Origin: DIGJ01 sp036658435 | Lineage (GTDB): Bacteria > Bacillota > Clostridia > Lachnospirales > Lachnospiraceae | DNA length: 23,952 nt | Assembly: GCA_036658435.1 (NCBI GenBank) | Contig: JAVXEO010000036.1 | Coordinates: 1 to 23,952, forward strand | Direction of reading: 5' to 3' | Translations under genes and position numbers: made by a program | Notes under the pieces: generated by a model | Told to the model about the DNA's origin: nothing | Database searches by the model: none | Seen by the model: only the letters and a program-made list of their open reading frames with translations | Part shown: positions 1-6,694 of the stretch, in pieces | Position numbering within the stretch: position 1 is the stretch's first letter | Layout of the letters: each line of letters begins with the position of its first letter

Positions 1-14
1 GCTTTGTTAGTTCC

Positions 15-125
15 TCATAGTCGCTTGACGAAAGCATATTGTTGTCTATCAGCATACAAAGCTGTACCGCCATTCGCCCAAATGATTTTCATTAACTCTA
101 ATTCATAGTCAGATATTTGCTGCAC
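15..125 (-). pseudogene. BlaI/MecI-family repressor, N-terminal fragment
   Basis: A GTG start at 125 follows a strong ribosome-binding site (AGGAGGG, 6 bases upstream). It opens a 36-codon frame beginning MQQISDYELELMKIIWANGG, which matches the start of the winged-helix domain of BlaI/MecI-type repressors (an IS-D-x-E-L-E-x-M-K-I-I-W pattern). Family members are about 120 to 130 residues and bind operators of beta-lactamase or related stress operons as dimers. Here the similarity stops after about residue 25 (TALYA) and the frame ends at a TGA after an unrelated tail. A second minus-strand frame from an ATG at 55 stays open to the window edge (MLIDNNMLSSSDYEELTK), so the repressor start may be joined to another gene by a deletion or insertion. 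The fragment lies downstream of rpsI and its own promoter and leader. The family call rests on about 25 residues. Confidence 0.6.
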
Positions 126-165
126 AATAAACCCTCCTTTGATAACATGACGTACTCTACAATTA

Positions 166-208
166 GGATAACGCTTTGTTTTTGGGCAAAAAAACAGAGC
201 GCTTATCC
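166..208 (-). promoter_or_regulatory. Antiterminator-type hairpin before the BlaI-like fragment
   Basis: On the minus strand GGATAA (203-208) pairs with TTATCC (166-171). The pairing continues through GCG (199-201) with CGC (172-174) and through a T-run against an A-run, with a CC turn. This long imperfect hairpin uses the 3' arm and T-tract of the terminator at 188-240, so both structures cannot form together. Reading this as attenuation control is an inference from the pairing. Confidence 0.5.
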
Positions 209-240
209 GTCCCCGTGAGTAGGGGCGTGTAGACGCTCTA
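188..240 (-). terminator. Intrinsic terminator (attenuator) in the leader of the BlaI-like fragment
   Basis: On the minus strand AGAGCG (234-239) pairs with CGCTCT (196-201). Inside it an inner hairpin CCCC (222-225) pairs with GGGG (211-214) around a 7-base loop. The outer stem is followed after one G by seven T (188-194), the layout of a Rho-independent terminator. It lies between a good promoter and the GTG start at 125, so it would stop transcription before the gene unless the overlapping hairpin at 166-208 forms instead. I see no leader peptide start between promoter and terminator. Confidence 0.55.
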
Positions 241-259
241 TGTACTGTTGCTTTATTAG

Positions 260-289
260 ATTGTATTTGAATTGAACAAATCCGGTCAA
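260..289 (-). promoter_or_regulatory. Promoter candidate downstream of rpsI, reading toward the BlaI-like fragment
   Basis: On the minus strand a -35 TTGACC (284-289) is separated by 18 bases from a -10 TACAAT (260-265). It lies just past the rpsI terminator and would give a transcript with a leader of about 125 bases before the GTG at 125. Confidence 0.5.
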
Positions 290-304
290 ACCATTTAGAT
301 AAAG

Positions 305-349
305 AAAAACCCCGAAAGCCGCATGGCTTCGAGGTTTTTCGGGGTTTTT
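305..349 (-). terminator. rpsI terminator
   Basis: On the minus strand AAAACCCCGAAA pairs with TTTCGGGGTTTT, with a smaller GAAGCC/GGC hairpin inside, and runs into TTTTTCTTT. It starts 9 bases after the rpsI stop codon. The stem is flanked by A and T runs on both sides, so it could work in both directions. Confidence 0.85.
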
Positions 350-358
350 GATATGAAA

Positions 359-751
359 TTATCTCTTACTGAACTGTGGTGCTCTACGTGCAGCCTTAAG
401 TCCGTATTTCTTACGTTCTTTCATTCTTGGATCACGTGTTAAGAATCCTGCTTTTTTAAGAGCTGGACGATAATCTGCGTCAGCCTGTAATAAAGCTCTG
501 GAGATACCATGTCTGATCGCTCCTGCCTGTCCTGTAAATCCACCACCATGTACGCTTACTAAAATGTCAAACTTATCTACTGTTTCTGTTAACACAAGTG
601 GTTGACGAACGATTAACTTTAGTGTTTCAAGACCAAAATATTCGTCCATATCTCTTTTATTAATAGTTACCTTACCTGTTCCAGGTACCAAATATACTCT
701 AGCAATACTGCTTTTTCTTCTTCCCGTTCCATAATACTTTGCGTTAGCCAC
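359..751 (-). CDS. rpsI: 30S ribosomal protein S9
   Basis: This is S9 of the small ribosomal subunit, whose C-terminal tail reaches the P-site tRNA. The 130-residue product has the family length, the conserved N-terminal region GTGRRKSSIARVYLVPGTGK, the central RQPLVLTE and GGGFTGQAGAIRHGISRAL segments, and the invariant basic end PQFSKR. The start is GTG at 751, placed 8 bases after an AAAGGAGG ribosome-binding site; the second codon begins ANAKYYGTG. The gene follows rplM by 26 bases and shares its promoter and leader, as in most bacteria. The terminator at 305-349 closes the operon. In streptococci the 3' end of rpsI is a known integration site for conjugative elements, which is relevant to the unusual sequence beyond it, but the gene itself is intact. 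Confidence 0.97.
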   Translation of the reverse strand: MANAKYYGTGRRKSSIARVYLVPGTGKVTINKRDMDEYFGLETLKLIVRQPLVLTETVDKFDILVSVHGGGFTGQAGAIRHGISRALLQADADYRPALKKAGFLTRDPRMKERKKYGLKAARRAPQFSKR

Positions 752-777
752 TATTATTTCCTCCTTTCAGCTTTTGA

Positions 778-1218
778 TTAATATCTTGATTTAATTTCTA
801 ATACTTCTGGACTCTGTGCTGCATTTTCATGCTCAGGTCCTGCGTATACGTGTAATTTCTTAATCATTGCTCTTCCCAAAGGTCCTTTTGGGAGCATTCC
901 CTTTACAGCAAGAGTGATAACATCTTCCGGTTTCTTATCCATCATTTCTTTTAATGTAGTTTCTTTCATACCACCTACATAATCAGAGTGATGATAATAA
1001 ATCTTCTGATCCATCTTCTTACCTGTAACTTTAATCTTATCTGCATTGACAACGATTACATAATCGCCGGTATCAATGTGTGGTGTATAAGTTGGTTTGT
1101 TCTTTCCTCTTAACACCTTAGCAATCTCTGAACAGAGACGACCTAATGTATGTCCTGTAGCATCAACTACATACCATTTTCTTTCAACTGTCGATGGACT
1201 AGCCATAAAACTTTTCAT
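778..1218 (-). CDS. rplM: 50S ribosomal protein L13
   Basis: This is L13 of the large subunit, an early assembly protein that binds 23S rRNA. The predicted product has 146 residues with start MKSFMASPSTVERKWYVVDA, and shows the family blocks GHTLGRLCSEIAKVLRGKNK, HIDTGDYVIVVNA and a GMLPKGPLGR segment near residue 115. A longer frame opens at 1266, but the ATG at 1218 is chosen because an AAGGAGG ribosome-binding site lies 7 bases upstream of it and the extra 16 residues are not part of the family. The gene is the first of the rplM-rpsI operon. It has a consensus promoter at 1359-1387 and an attenuator-like leader, so it is probably controlled by feedback at the leader RNA. In related genomes truA normally lies just upstream; here a 12-kb cassette separates them. 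Confidence 0.97.
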   Translation of the reverse strand: MKSFMASPSTVERKWYVVDATGHTLGRLCSEIAKVLRGKNKPTYTPHIDTGDYVIVVNADKIKVTGKKMDQKIYYHHSDYVGGMKETTLKEMMDKKPEDVITLAVKGMLPKGPLGRAMIKKLHVYAGPEHENAAQSPEVLEIKSRY

Positions 1219-1280
1219 TGGTTTACCTCCTTGGAAACTATAATATTTCGTTAACTCAAATTTCATTTTTTTATTGGTTA

Positions 1281-1350
1281 AAAAATACTCCTACCGGGGC
1301 TTTGGCTCAAGTATTTCTACACTCAAACAAATACGTGCATAACACGTCAC
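1281..1350 (-). ncRNA. rplM leader, L13-leader type attenuator
   Basis: Between the promoter and the rplM start the transcript contains a small hairpin ACGTG-TTATG-CACGT (about 1333-1347). A second stem follows: AAATACT (1310-1316) with AGTATTT (1283-1289), extended past a small internal loop by GCC/GGT pairing around AAAGCCCC. The second stem runs directly into a run of T, as in an intrinsic terminator. Firmicutes are known to carry an L13 leader RNA before rplM that is thought to bind L13 and reduce its own expression. Position and layout agree; I could not run a covariance model. Confidence 0.6.
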
Positions 1351-1358
1351 AGTTATTA

Positions 1359-1387
1359 ATTATATTATAGATGTTGGTATCTGTCAA
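1359..1387 (-). promoter_or_regulatory. Consensus promoter of rplM-rpsI
   Basis: On the minus strand TTGACA (1382-1387), a 17-base spacer and TATAAT (1359-1364) match the vegetative sigma factor consensus exactly. It begins 33 bases after the lipoprotein stop codon at 1421 and there is no visible terminator between them. rplM-rpsI therefore has its own strong promoter, but could also receive read-through from the cassette. Confidence 0.9.
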
Positions 1388-1420
1388 GCCATATCTTACT
1401 GTTTTTCATACTTATATTCT

Positions 1421-3637
1421 TTACCAGCTTTCCTGCTCCGATAAATAACGGTTTACCTTGGATTCCACAGCCTGAACCGTTCGTTGAATATCCATGTTTC
1501 CATTAAAGAATCCTTCCATTTCGGTAATAATCATAGTTGCCATGGTATCCTCCATTTGAATAGGAATTGCTGCCTTCTTTGAAATATCAGCAAATTTTTC
1601 TCGCATCTCTTTCTTTGGGTATTCTCCATCTAAAGATGCTACAGTTCCGTCTTCCATGGTATAACTCATTCCAAAAGAAGAATCCTTGTCCTCTTTTTTT
1701 ATTAAATTATCCCATGCTTTTTCTTCCACCGGCAAGCCATCGTATACATTTATTTTCTGATTTTCAAAACTCAAGATAATAGAAACAAAGTCTTCCGCTA
1801 GTTTTATCTTCTTTGTTGCTCCGTTAATCCCCACCACTCCCAAGCTATAGAAACTATTATGGAGAGAACCCATCTCATTTTCCGTTCCCTTCGTCAAGGT
1901 TTGTGCAACGAAAAGGTTGGAGATTGAAAAAAGTCTTTCCCAGGTTGCATTTGTTTTCTTCTCTTTCAAATAAAAAGGGCTGGACTCAAATCGACCCTCA
2001 AGCTCCGGAATGGATGCTGCACATCCACTTTCCTTCAGGTAGGAAATATTCTCAAGATATGTTTGAAACGCTTTTTTATTTAACGTGTTTTCCTTTGAAA
2101 TCAAAGATGCATATTCCATTTTCAAAAACTCTTCTGCCACTTTTTTATATCCAATGTCTTTTACAAAGGGGTTCTCCTTATTTTTTTTGGCATAGTTAAT
2201 AATAGAGCTTAGATCTTTTGCACTTTCCACCACTTCCTTGGTTCCCATGATCACAGGAACTGCCATCTTGATTGGTATTTGATAGGTTTTTCCTTCTCGC
2301 GTATATGCAGCTAAAATATTGGGTAGTACACCCGCTTCTGCACACAAACTATGAATATCCCCCAGTACTCCATTTTTTTCATAAGAATCCGCCGGTAATC
2401 CATCCAGTATCAGTACATCGGCACCATTTCCCCCAAGGATTTCTGTATTCAATGCTTTGATATATTCCTGAGGGTTTTCTTCCTCCTCACCCATTGCAAC
2501 TACATATTTTATTCTTGCATTCTGATTCTTTCTCTGAAATAGGGAAATTGCCTGGCGTACCGTTGCATTTTCACGCAAAGAGTACACGGTAAGCTCTTCT
2601 TCCGGTACGGACACGGTCTTTTCATCAAAAGTATAATGAATCAATGTACTTCCCGACTCGTTGGTATATCGTGCATAATAAGTTTCCTTCTCTCCCTCTT
2701 CCGCAAAAAAATCACCTAAATATTCCGTCGGCATACTCATACTGTTTAGTTCACCATCTACCACCGTCTCCCATAAGCTTCCACCTTCCTGTAGCCTGTG
2801 AATCCCTTTTTTATCGGCCAGTATCATAGTCCCGTCAGAAAGTCTGGAAAGACCGGCTCCTGTCTCTTTTTGACTGATTTCTATATTCTTTTCTTCTTCT
2901 CCGGTCTCTCCATTCATAATCAAAATTTCTGCTGCATTTTTCTTGAATCCCGCTATTGTATTTCCTCCTACCCAAATATCATTTCCTTTTTCCATAGAAT
3001 CATTTCTGCCTTCGATCTCCAGTTCAAAAAGTTTTTCCCCTTTTGGTGAGAAGAGGAGAACCTTATCCTCCGTTCCATCATTTAATAGCACATTTCCATT
3101 TTCCAGAACCTCGATATCGGTTATCCAAGGATACATAGTATAGTCATTATTGTTTGAGGGTGCTTCATTTAAAAACGGAATTTCCACCTGACTGCAGTTC
3201 GTTTCACCGTCAGCCGAACGAAAAATGTAACTGCGTGATTCCTTTTCCTTATATGCCATTATATAAGTGTAATATGCACCATCCTGTCCCAATATAATTT
3301 TTTCTATCGAACCATCATACCCTTTTGGGAATAAAAAATTTTCAAAAGCAGCATGGATCCAATCTGCTTTTTCTTGTTTCCATTTTCCATCTTCCCCCAT
3401 TACATATTTCCTGAACTCCCTTTTTTTTTCAAAAGTTTCCGTATAAATTTCCAGTTTTCCATCTTTATTTTGGAGCATCTGTATAACTTCTTCCCCTTCC
3501 GGAAGCATAATCTCCTCTTCTATATAACGCCCTTTGCTTACTTCTTGTTTTGTCTGTTCTTTTTCTTTTTTACCACAGCCTGCCAGGACTCCCATCGCTA
3601 TGATCAAAAATAATATCCATGCTATTCTCTTTTTCAT
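1421..3637 (-). CDS. Lipoprotein with propeller-like N-terminal half and solute-binding-protein-like C-terminal half
   Basis: The 738-residue product begins with a lipoprotein signal: basic start, hydrophobic stretch, and lipobox L18-A-G-C21 followed by a charged linker. It should be anchored to the outer face of the membrane. Residues about 35 to 345 form short repeated segments with ILGQDGAYYTY, VLENGNVLLNDGTEDKVLLF and RLSDGTMILADKKG, which look like propeller blades. From about residue 350 the sequence resembles the family 1 extracellular solute-binding fold (VRQAISLFQRKN, then GGNGADVLILDGLPADSYEKNG, then YQIPIKMAVPVIMGTKE). No ABC permease or ATPase is nearby, so a transport role is doubtful. 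It follows the histidine kinase by 55 bases with ribosome-binding site AAGGAGAG, and may present a ligand to that kinase. The sensing role is an inference; the specific ligand is unknown. Confidence 0.75.
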   Translation of the reverse strand: MKKRIAWILFLIIAMGVLAGCGKKEKEQTKQEVSKGRYIEEEIMLPEGEEVIQMLQNKDGKLEIYTETFEKKREFRKYVMGEDGKWKQEKADWIHAAFENFLFPKGYDGSIEKIILGQDGAYYTYIMAYKEKESRSYIFRSADGETNCSQVEIPFLNEAPSNNNDYTMYPWITDIEVLENGNVLLNDGTEDKVLLFSPKGEKLFELEIEGRNDSMEKGNDIWVGGNTIAGFKKNAAEILIMNGETGEEEKNIEISQKETGAGLSRLSDGTMILADKKGIHRLQEGGSLWETVVDGELNSMSMPTEYLGDFFAEEGEKETYYARYTNESGSTLIHYTFDEKTVSVPEEELTVYSLRENATVRQAISLFQRKNQNARIKYVVAMGEEEENPQEYIKALNTEILGGNGADVLILDGLPADSYEKNGVLGDIHSLCAEAGVLPNILAAYTREGKTYQIPIKMAVPVIMGTKEVVESAKDLSSIINYAKKNKENPFVKDIGYKKVAEEFLKMEYASLISKENTLNKKAFQTYLENISYLKESGCAASIPELEGRFESSPFYLKEKKTNATWERLFSISNLFVAQTLTKGTENEMGSLHNSFYSLGVVGINGATKKIKLAEDFVSIILSFENQKINVYDGLPVEEKAWDNLIKKEDKDSSFGMSYTMEDGTVASLDGEYPKKEMREKFADISKKAAIPIQMEDTMATMIITEMEGFFNGNMDIQRTVQAVESKVNRYLSEQESW

Positions 3638-3665
3638 TTTAAAACACTCTCCTTTTTTATGATTG

Positions 3666-3682
3666 GTTATTAAGAGAATAAC
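3666..3682 (-). other. Small hairpin between kinase and lipoprotein genes
   Basis: GTTATT and AATAAC form a 6-bp stem with a 5-base loop in the 55-base gap. There is no T-run after it, so it is not a terminator. It might affect RNA stability or the relative expression of the lipoprotein. Confidence 0.3.
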
Positions 3683-3692
3683 AGAAAGTTCT

Positions 3693-4991
3693 CTAATTCA
3701 TCTCTAAAAAATATAAAGAAAAGGTAGATCCTCCATTTTTTGTTTCTTTGCATACAATTCGCCCTTTTTGCAGTTCAACCAGTTCTTTTGCAATACTTAA
3801 TCCCAGTCCAAAATGTTTTTTATCCTTTCTTGCCGTATCTTCCTGGTAAAACCTTTCAAAAATAAGTTTTCTTTTTTCTTCCGGAATTCCCCTTCCATGG
3901 TCTTCTACTTCCAATAGGATCTTTCTCTTTCCATGTAGTATCATTTTTCCCCGAATCACAATCCGTTCCCCTTCTTTGGAAAACCGGAGGGCATTATCTA
4001 AAAGAATAGAAAAAATCTGTTTCATTCTGTCCTTGTCTCCCTGGATTTTTGCAATCTCTTCTTCCTGAAAATCCATTTCCAAAAAAATACCTTTTTCTCT
4101 GCATAGAGGGAGATAGGATTCATAAACTTCAATTAACAAGTTTTCAACTTCTACCTCTTTTAAGCAGATATTCCAATTCCCTCCGTCTGCGGAAGCAAGA
4201 AATAGCATATCATTTACTAAACCTGCCATGCGGTTACATTCTCTTTCAATCTGTTCTTCACAGGCTTCTTTCTCCTGTTCCTCTTCCTTCATCCATGAAA
4301 GATTTGCTTTTATAACGGCCAGCGGTGACCGTAATTCGTGAGAAGCCGCCGCCACAAATTCTATCTGTCTCCTTTTATTTTCCTCCACCGGTTTTAAGGA
4401 TTTTCTCACAAACCAAACCGCGGTACCATACAAGGCTGCAATTCCGGCTATATCTATCACTAAAAAAAGAATACTTTGTTTCCATCGTTCTTTTTTCACC
4501 GTGGAAAACCCTTCCAGCATCAGCAGACTTCGATATCCATTTGACGTAGAAAACATCAATATCTGTCCATAATAGTGAATATTTTCGTCCTCCCATTGAT
4601 AGACATCACTTCGTATTTCTTCCACCGAAATTGGTTTCATGGAAGTATCAAGTCCATCTTTTTTTGCAAGTTCTCTTAATTTTTTCAGTTGTCGATTTCG
4701 CAACCATTGATTTTCTTTTCCTCTTAAAAATTGAAGAGATTTTCCATTTTCCTCCATTCCAATAACTAAATGGTTTCTGTCCTCCTGCTCTGCAATAAAA
4801 GCATTACTTATTGTATTTTCTAGCTGCAGTTTACTTGAAATCATATTGAAATTATTATAAAATTCCTGTAGCTGTGTTTCATCATCACGCCAAAATCCCG
4901 TAAAAAGAGCCAGTATTACAACAAGGGTTAAAATAATTCCTGTGGTGATGGTATATAAACACACCAATTTTCTTTTTAGTTGTTTAAACAT
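3693..4991 (-). CDS. Membrane sensor histidine kinase
   Basis: This is the kinase of a two-component system, autophosphorylating on histidine and passing phosphate to the regulator encoded just upstream. The 432-residue protein has a first membrane segment at about 13-33, an extracytoplasmic region of about 140 residues without a recognisable domain, and a second membrane segment at about 173-195. HisKA follows with the phosphorylated histidine H218 in ASHELRSPLAVIK, then a HATPase domain with N-box N333 (LLDNALRFSKEG), G1 box DHGRGIP (364-370) and G2 box FGLGLS (394-399). The start ATG at 4991 is 3 bases after the regulator stop, so translation is probably coupled. The gene is flanked by sortase and regulator on one side and a lipoprotein on the other, which points to control of the cell-surface module. 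The signal it detects cannot be read from the sequence. Confidence 0.92.
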   Translation of the reverse strand: MFKQLKRKLVCLYTITTGIILTLVVILALFTGFWRDDETQLQEFYNNFNMISSKLQLENTISNAFIAEQEDRNHLVIGMEENGKSLQFLRGKENQWLRNRQLKKLRELAKKDGLDTSMKPISVEEIRSDVYQWEDENIHYYGQILMFSTSNGYRSLLMLEGFSTVKKERWKQSILFLVIDIAGIAALYGTAVWFVRKSLKPVEENKRRQIEFVAAASHELRSPLAVIKANLSWMKEEEQEKEACEEQIERECNRMAGLVNDMLFLASADGGNWNICLKEVEVENLLIEVYESYLPLCREKGIFLEMDFQEEEIAKIQGDKDRMKQIFSILLDNALRFSKEGERIVIRGKMILHGKRKILLEVEDHGRGIPEEKRKLIFERFYQEDTARKDKKHFGLGLSIAKELVELQKGRIVCKETKNGGSTFSLYFLEMN

Positions 4992-4994
4992 AAT

Positions 4995-5681
4995 TTACCT
5001 TGGTCCCTTCACACGTTCCAGTCGATACCCGACTCCATGAATGGTTACAATACCCACCTGGGTGGAAAGTGCCTTTAATTTTCGTCTTAGAAAATAAATA
5101 TAATTGTCTATATTTCCATCTTCTACAAAGGAATCGGTTCCCCAAACTTTTGATAATATTTGTTCTCTTGAAAGAATTTGATTTCCATTTTGCATAAAAA
5201 ATTCCATCAACCGGGTTTCTTTTTTTGAGAGGACGCGGCTCTCACTTCCACACATGAGGGTTGCTCCCTCTTCCTGTAAAATTAAATCTTCAAATGTAAG
5301 GAGATTCCTTTCCATAAGTTTCCCCGGTCTTCGCAGAAGTGCCCGAATTCTGGCAAATAGTTCCTCTATTTCATAAGGTTTTACCAGATAATCATCTGCA
5401 CCGGCGTCCAGTCCATCTACGCGATCATGAATTTCATTGAGTGCGGTCAGTAAAATAACCGGTGTAGTAATTCCTTTTTTTCGAATGGTAGAAAGAACGG
5501 TTAATCCATCTATCTGTGGAAGCATACGATCCAGTAAAATAATATCATACATTCCTACCTCGATATAGAGCAGTGCCTCTTCCCCATCATAGGCGGAATC
5601 TACTTCATATCCCGCTTTTTGAATCTGCTTTCCTGTAATTTTGCAGAGTTCTTCATCATCTTCCACTATTAATATTCTCAT
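4995..5681 (-). CDS. OmpR/PhoB-family response regulator
   Basis: This is a DNA-binding response regulator of 228 residues, the family length. The receiver domain at about 1-115 carries the acidic pair D8-D9, phosphoacceptor D51 (LLDRMLPQIDG), T79 and K101 (YLVKPYEIEEL). A winged-helix output domain at about 125-224 ends in the typical IHGVGYRLE segment. It starts 2 bases after the sortase stop codon and ends 3 bases before the kinase, so sortase, regulator and kinase form one tightly packed operon. The pair probably controls the surface genes of the cassette, although no repeated operator was identified in the promoters at 13474-13502 or before the sortase. Confidence 0.95.
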   Translation of the reverse strand: MRILIVEDDEELCKITGKQIQKAGYEVDSAYDGEEALLYIEVGMYDIILLDRMLPQIDGLTVLSTIRKKGITTPVILLTALNEIHDRVDGLDAGADDYLVKPYEIEELFARIRALLRRPGKLMERNLLTFEDLILQEEGATLMCGSESRVLSKKETRLMEFFMQNGNQILSREQILSKVWGTDSFVEDGNIDNYIYFLRRKLKALSTQVGIVTIHGVGYRLERVKGPR

Positions 5682-5683
5682 AT

Positions 5684-6589
5684 TTATTCCACACTTTCCG
5701 TGCTTTGTTCTACTTTTTTAGCAACAACAACCAGTCTTCCATTCTCATCTGTATACTCACATGTCACAAGGCAAAGTAGCGTATCATGGTAGGAAGCTTC
5801 TGCATTTATTTTATATAGGGAACGTTTTTTTATAGTATCATAATAATCACGGAACTCCTCCTCCGATGTAAATTTCGTGTAATCATAAAATCGAAAACCT
5901 TCCTCATCCTGATAAAAAATCTTAGACACAAAAACAGAAATAATTTCATAGCTTCCCTTCTCGTATATACTATCAAATTCTATGATTGGATTATATTCAT
6001 AATAGGCTTTTTCTTTATAATTTAAAAGGTTGCCAAACATGGCACCCGATCGCATATTATGGCCATAAATAATATGTTGTCCACCACTTTGGGTAATATC
6101 ACACCTTTTATCCAAAACCAATAATCCATTTTTATCCTCTGTTTTATTAAAACCATGGCTTAGGTAATAGTTATCATCCTCCAAACGATACATTACCGGA
6201 TAATCCACTCCTGTTTCCGGAATCGCAAGCCATCCTATCATATCTTTGTTTTTTTCCCACAAAGATTGATATTCCGGAAGTATAATTTTCGATACCATGG
6301 TCTCTTCTTTTGAAGTTTTATTCCCCTTTTGTTCTTCTTTTTGTTCTTCCATTTGATCTTCTTTTTGATCTTCTTTTTGATCCTTAGGTTTTCCCACGGT
6401 CTCTAATTTTTCTGCTTCTTCCTTCTCCGCTTTCAGTTCCTGTATTTGAAAATGGTTTTTTATTCCCTCCACGGTTCCATTTATAGTCGATGTAATTAAA
6501 ATTGCTGCCACAATAGACAGCAATGGGTATTTTATACAAAACCACAATCGTTTTCCTACGTTCTTCGGCTCAAACTCTTCTCTTTTCAT
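5684..6589 (-). CDS. Class B sortase
   Basis: Sortases cleave a sorting motif on exported proteins between Thr and Gly and link the protein to peptidoglycan. The 301-residue product has a cytoplasmic start, one membrane segment at about 15-35, a charged linker (about 50-95) and a sortase domain from about 108. The catalytic residues are visible: H177 in IIYGHNM, C277 in LVTCEY and R285 in GRLVVVAKK. GWLAIPETGVDYPVM at about 119-133 and the Cys-Glu-Tyr surroundings fit class B. The ATG at 6589 has only a weak ribosome-binding site (AGGA). The likely substrate is the IPQTG protein encoded upstream at 11347-13401. The gene follows a terminator, so it probably begins a separate transcript with the two-component genes, yet I see only a poor promoter in the 50-base gap. 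The class assignment is firm; the substrate is inferred. Confidence 0.92.
   Translation of the reverse strand: MKREEFEPKNVGKRLWFCIKYPLLSIVAAILITSTINGTVEGIKNHFQIQELKAEKEEAEKLETVGKPKDQKEDQKEDQMEEQKEEQKGNKTSKEETMVSKIILPEYQSLWEKNKDMIGWLAIPETGVDYPVMYRLEDDNYYLSHGFNKTEDKNGLLVLDKRCDITQSGGQHIIYGHNMRSGAMFGNLLNYKEKAYYEYNPIIEFDSIYEKGSYEIISVFVSKIFYQDEEGFRFYDYTKFTSEEEFRDYYDTIKKRSLYKINAEASYHDTLLCLVTCEYTDENGRLVVVAKKVEQSTESVE
6310..6390 (-). repeat. Short tandem repeat encoding the charged sortase linker
   Basis: Repeated 12-base units of the type gatcttctttttg and gttcttctttttg encode a QKEDQ/EEQKEEQ-rich linker (residues about 70-90 of the sortase). The slippage-prone, near-identical units keep the reading frame when one unit is gained or lost, so the length of the linker may vary between strains. 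Confidence 0.6.
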
Positions 6590-6635
6590 GTTGTCCTATT
6601 CCCCGGCTTTCTTTTATATGAGAAAATTCTTGCAA

Positions 6636-6686
6636 ATAAAAGCTGCCGCAAAATAAAATTTCAAAAGATATTTTAATTTGCGGCAG
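6636..6686 (-). terminator. Terminator after the B-repeat surface protein gene
   Basis: On the minus strand CTGCCGCAAA pairs with TTTGCGGCAG, and after one A-A mismatch six further A-T pairs extend the stem. A CTTTTATTT tract follows. It lies 8 bases after the stop codon at 6695 and separates the two surface genes from the sortase and two-component genes. Confidence 0.85.
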
Positions 6687-6694
6687 TCTCCTTA

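Noticed and set aside
1219..1266. Longer start of rplM at 1266
   Set aside because: The ribosome-binding site AAGGAGG lies inside this extension and serves the ATG at 1218; the extra 16 residues are not part of L13.
4375..4596. Minus-strand frame of 73 codons in the histidine kinase
   Set aside because: It is a shifted frame within the transmembrane and HisKA-linker coding region with no independent signals; no evidence of a frameshift in the kinase.
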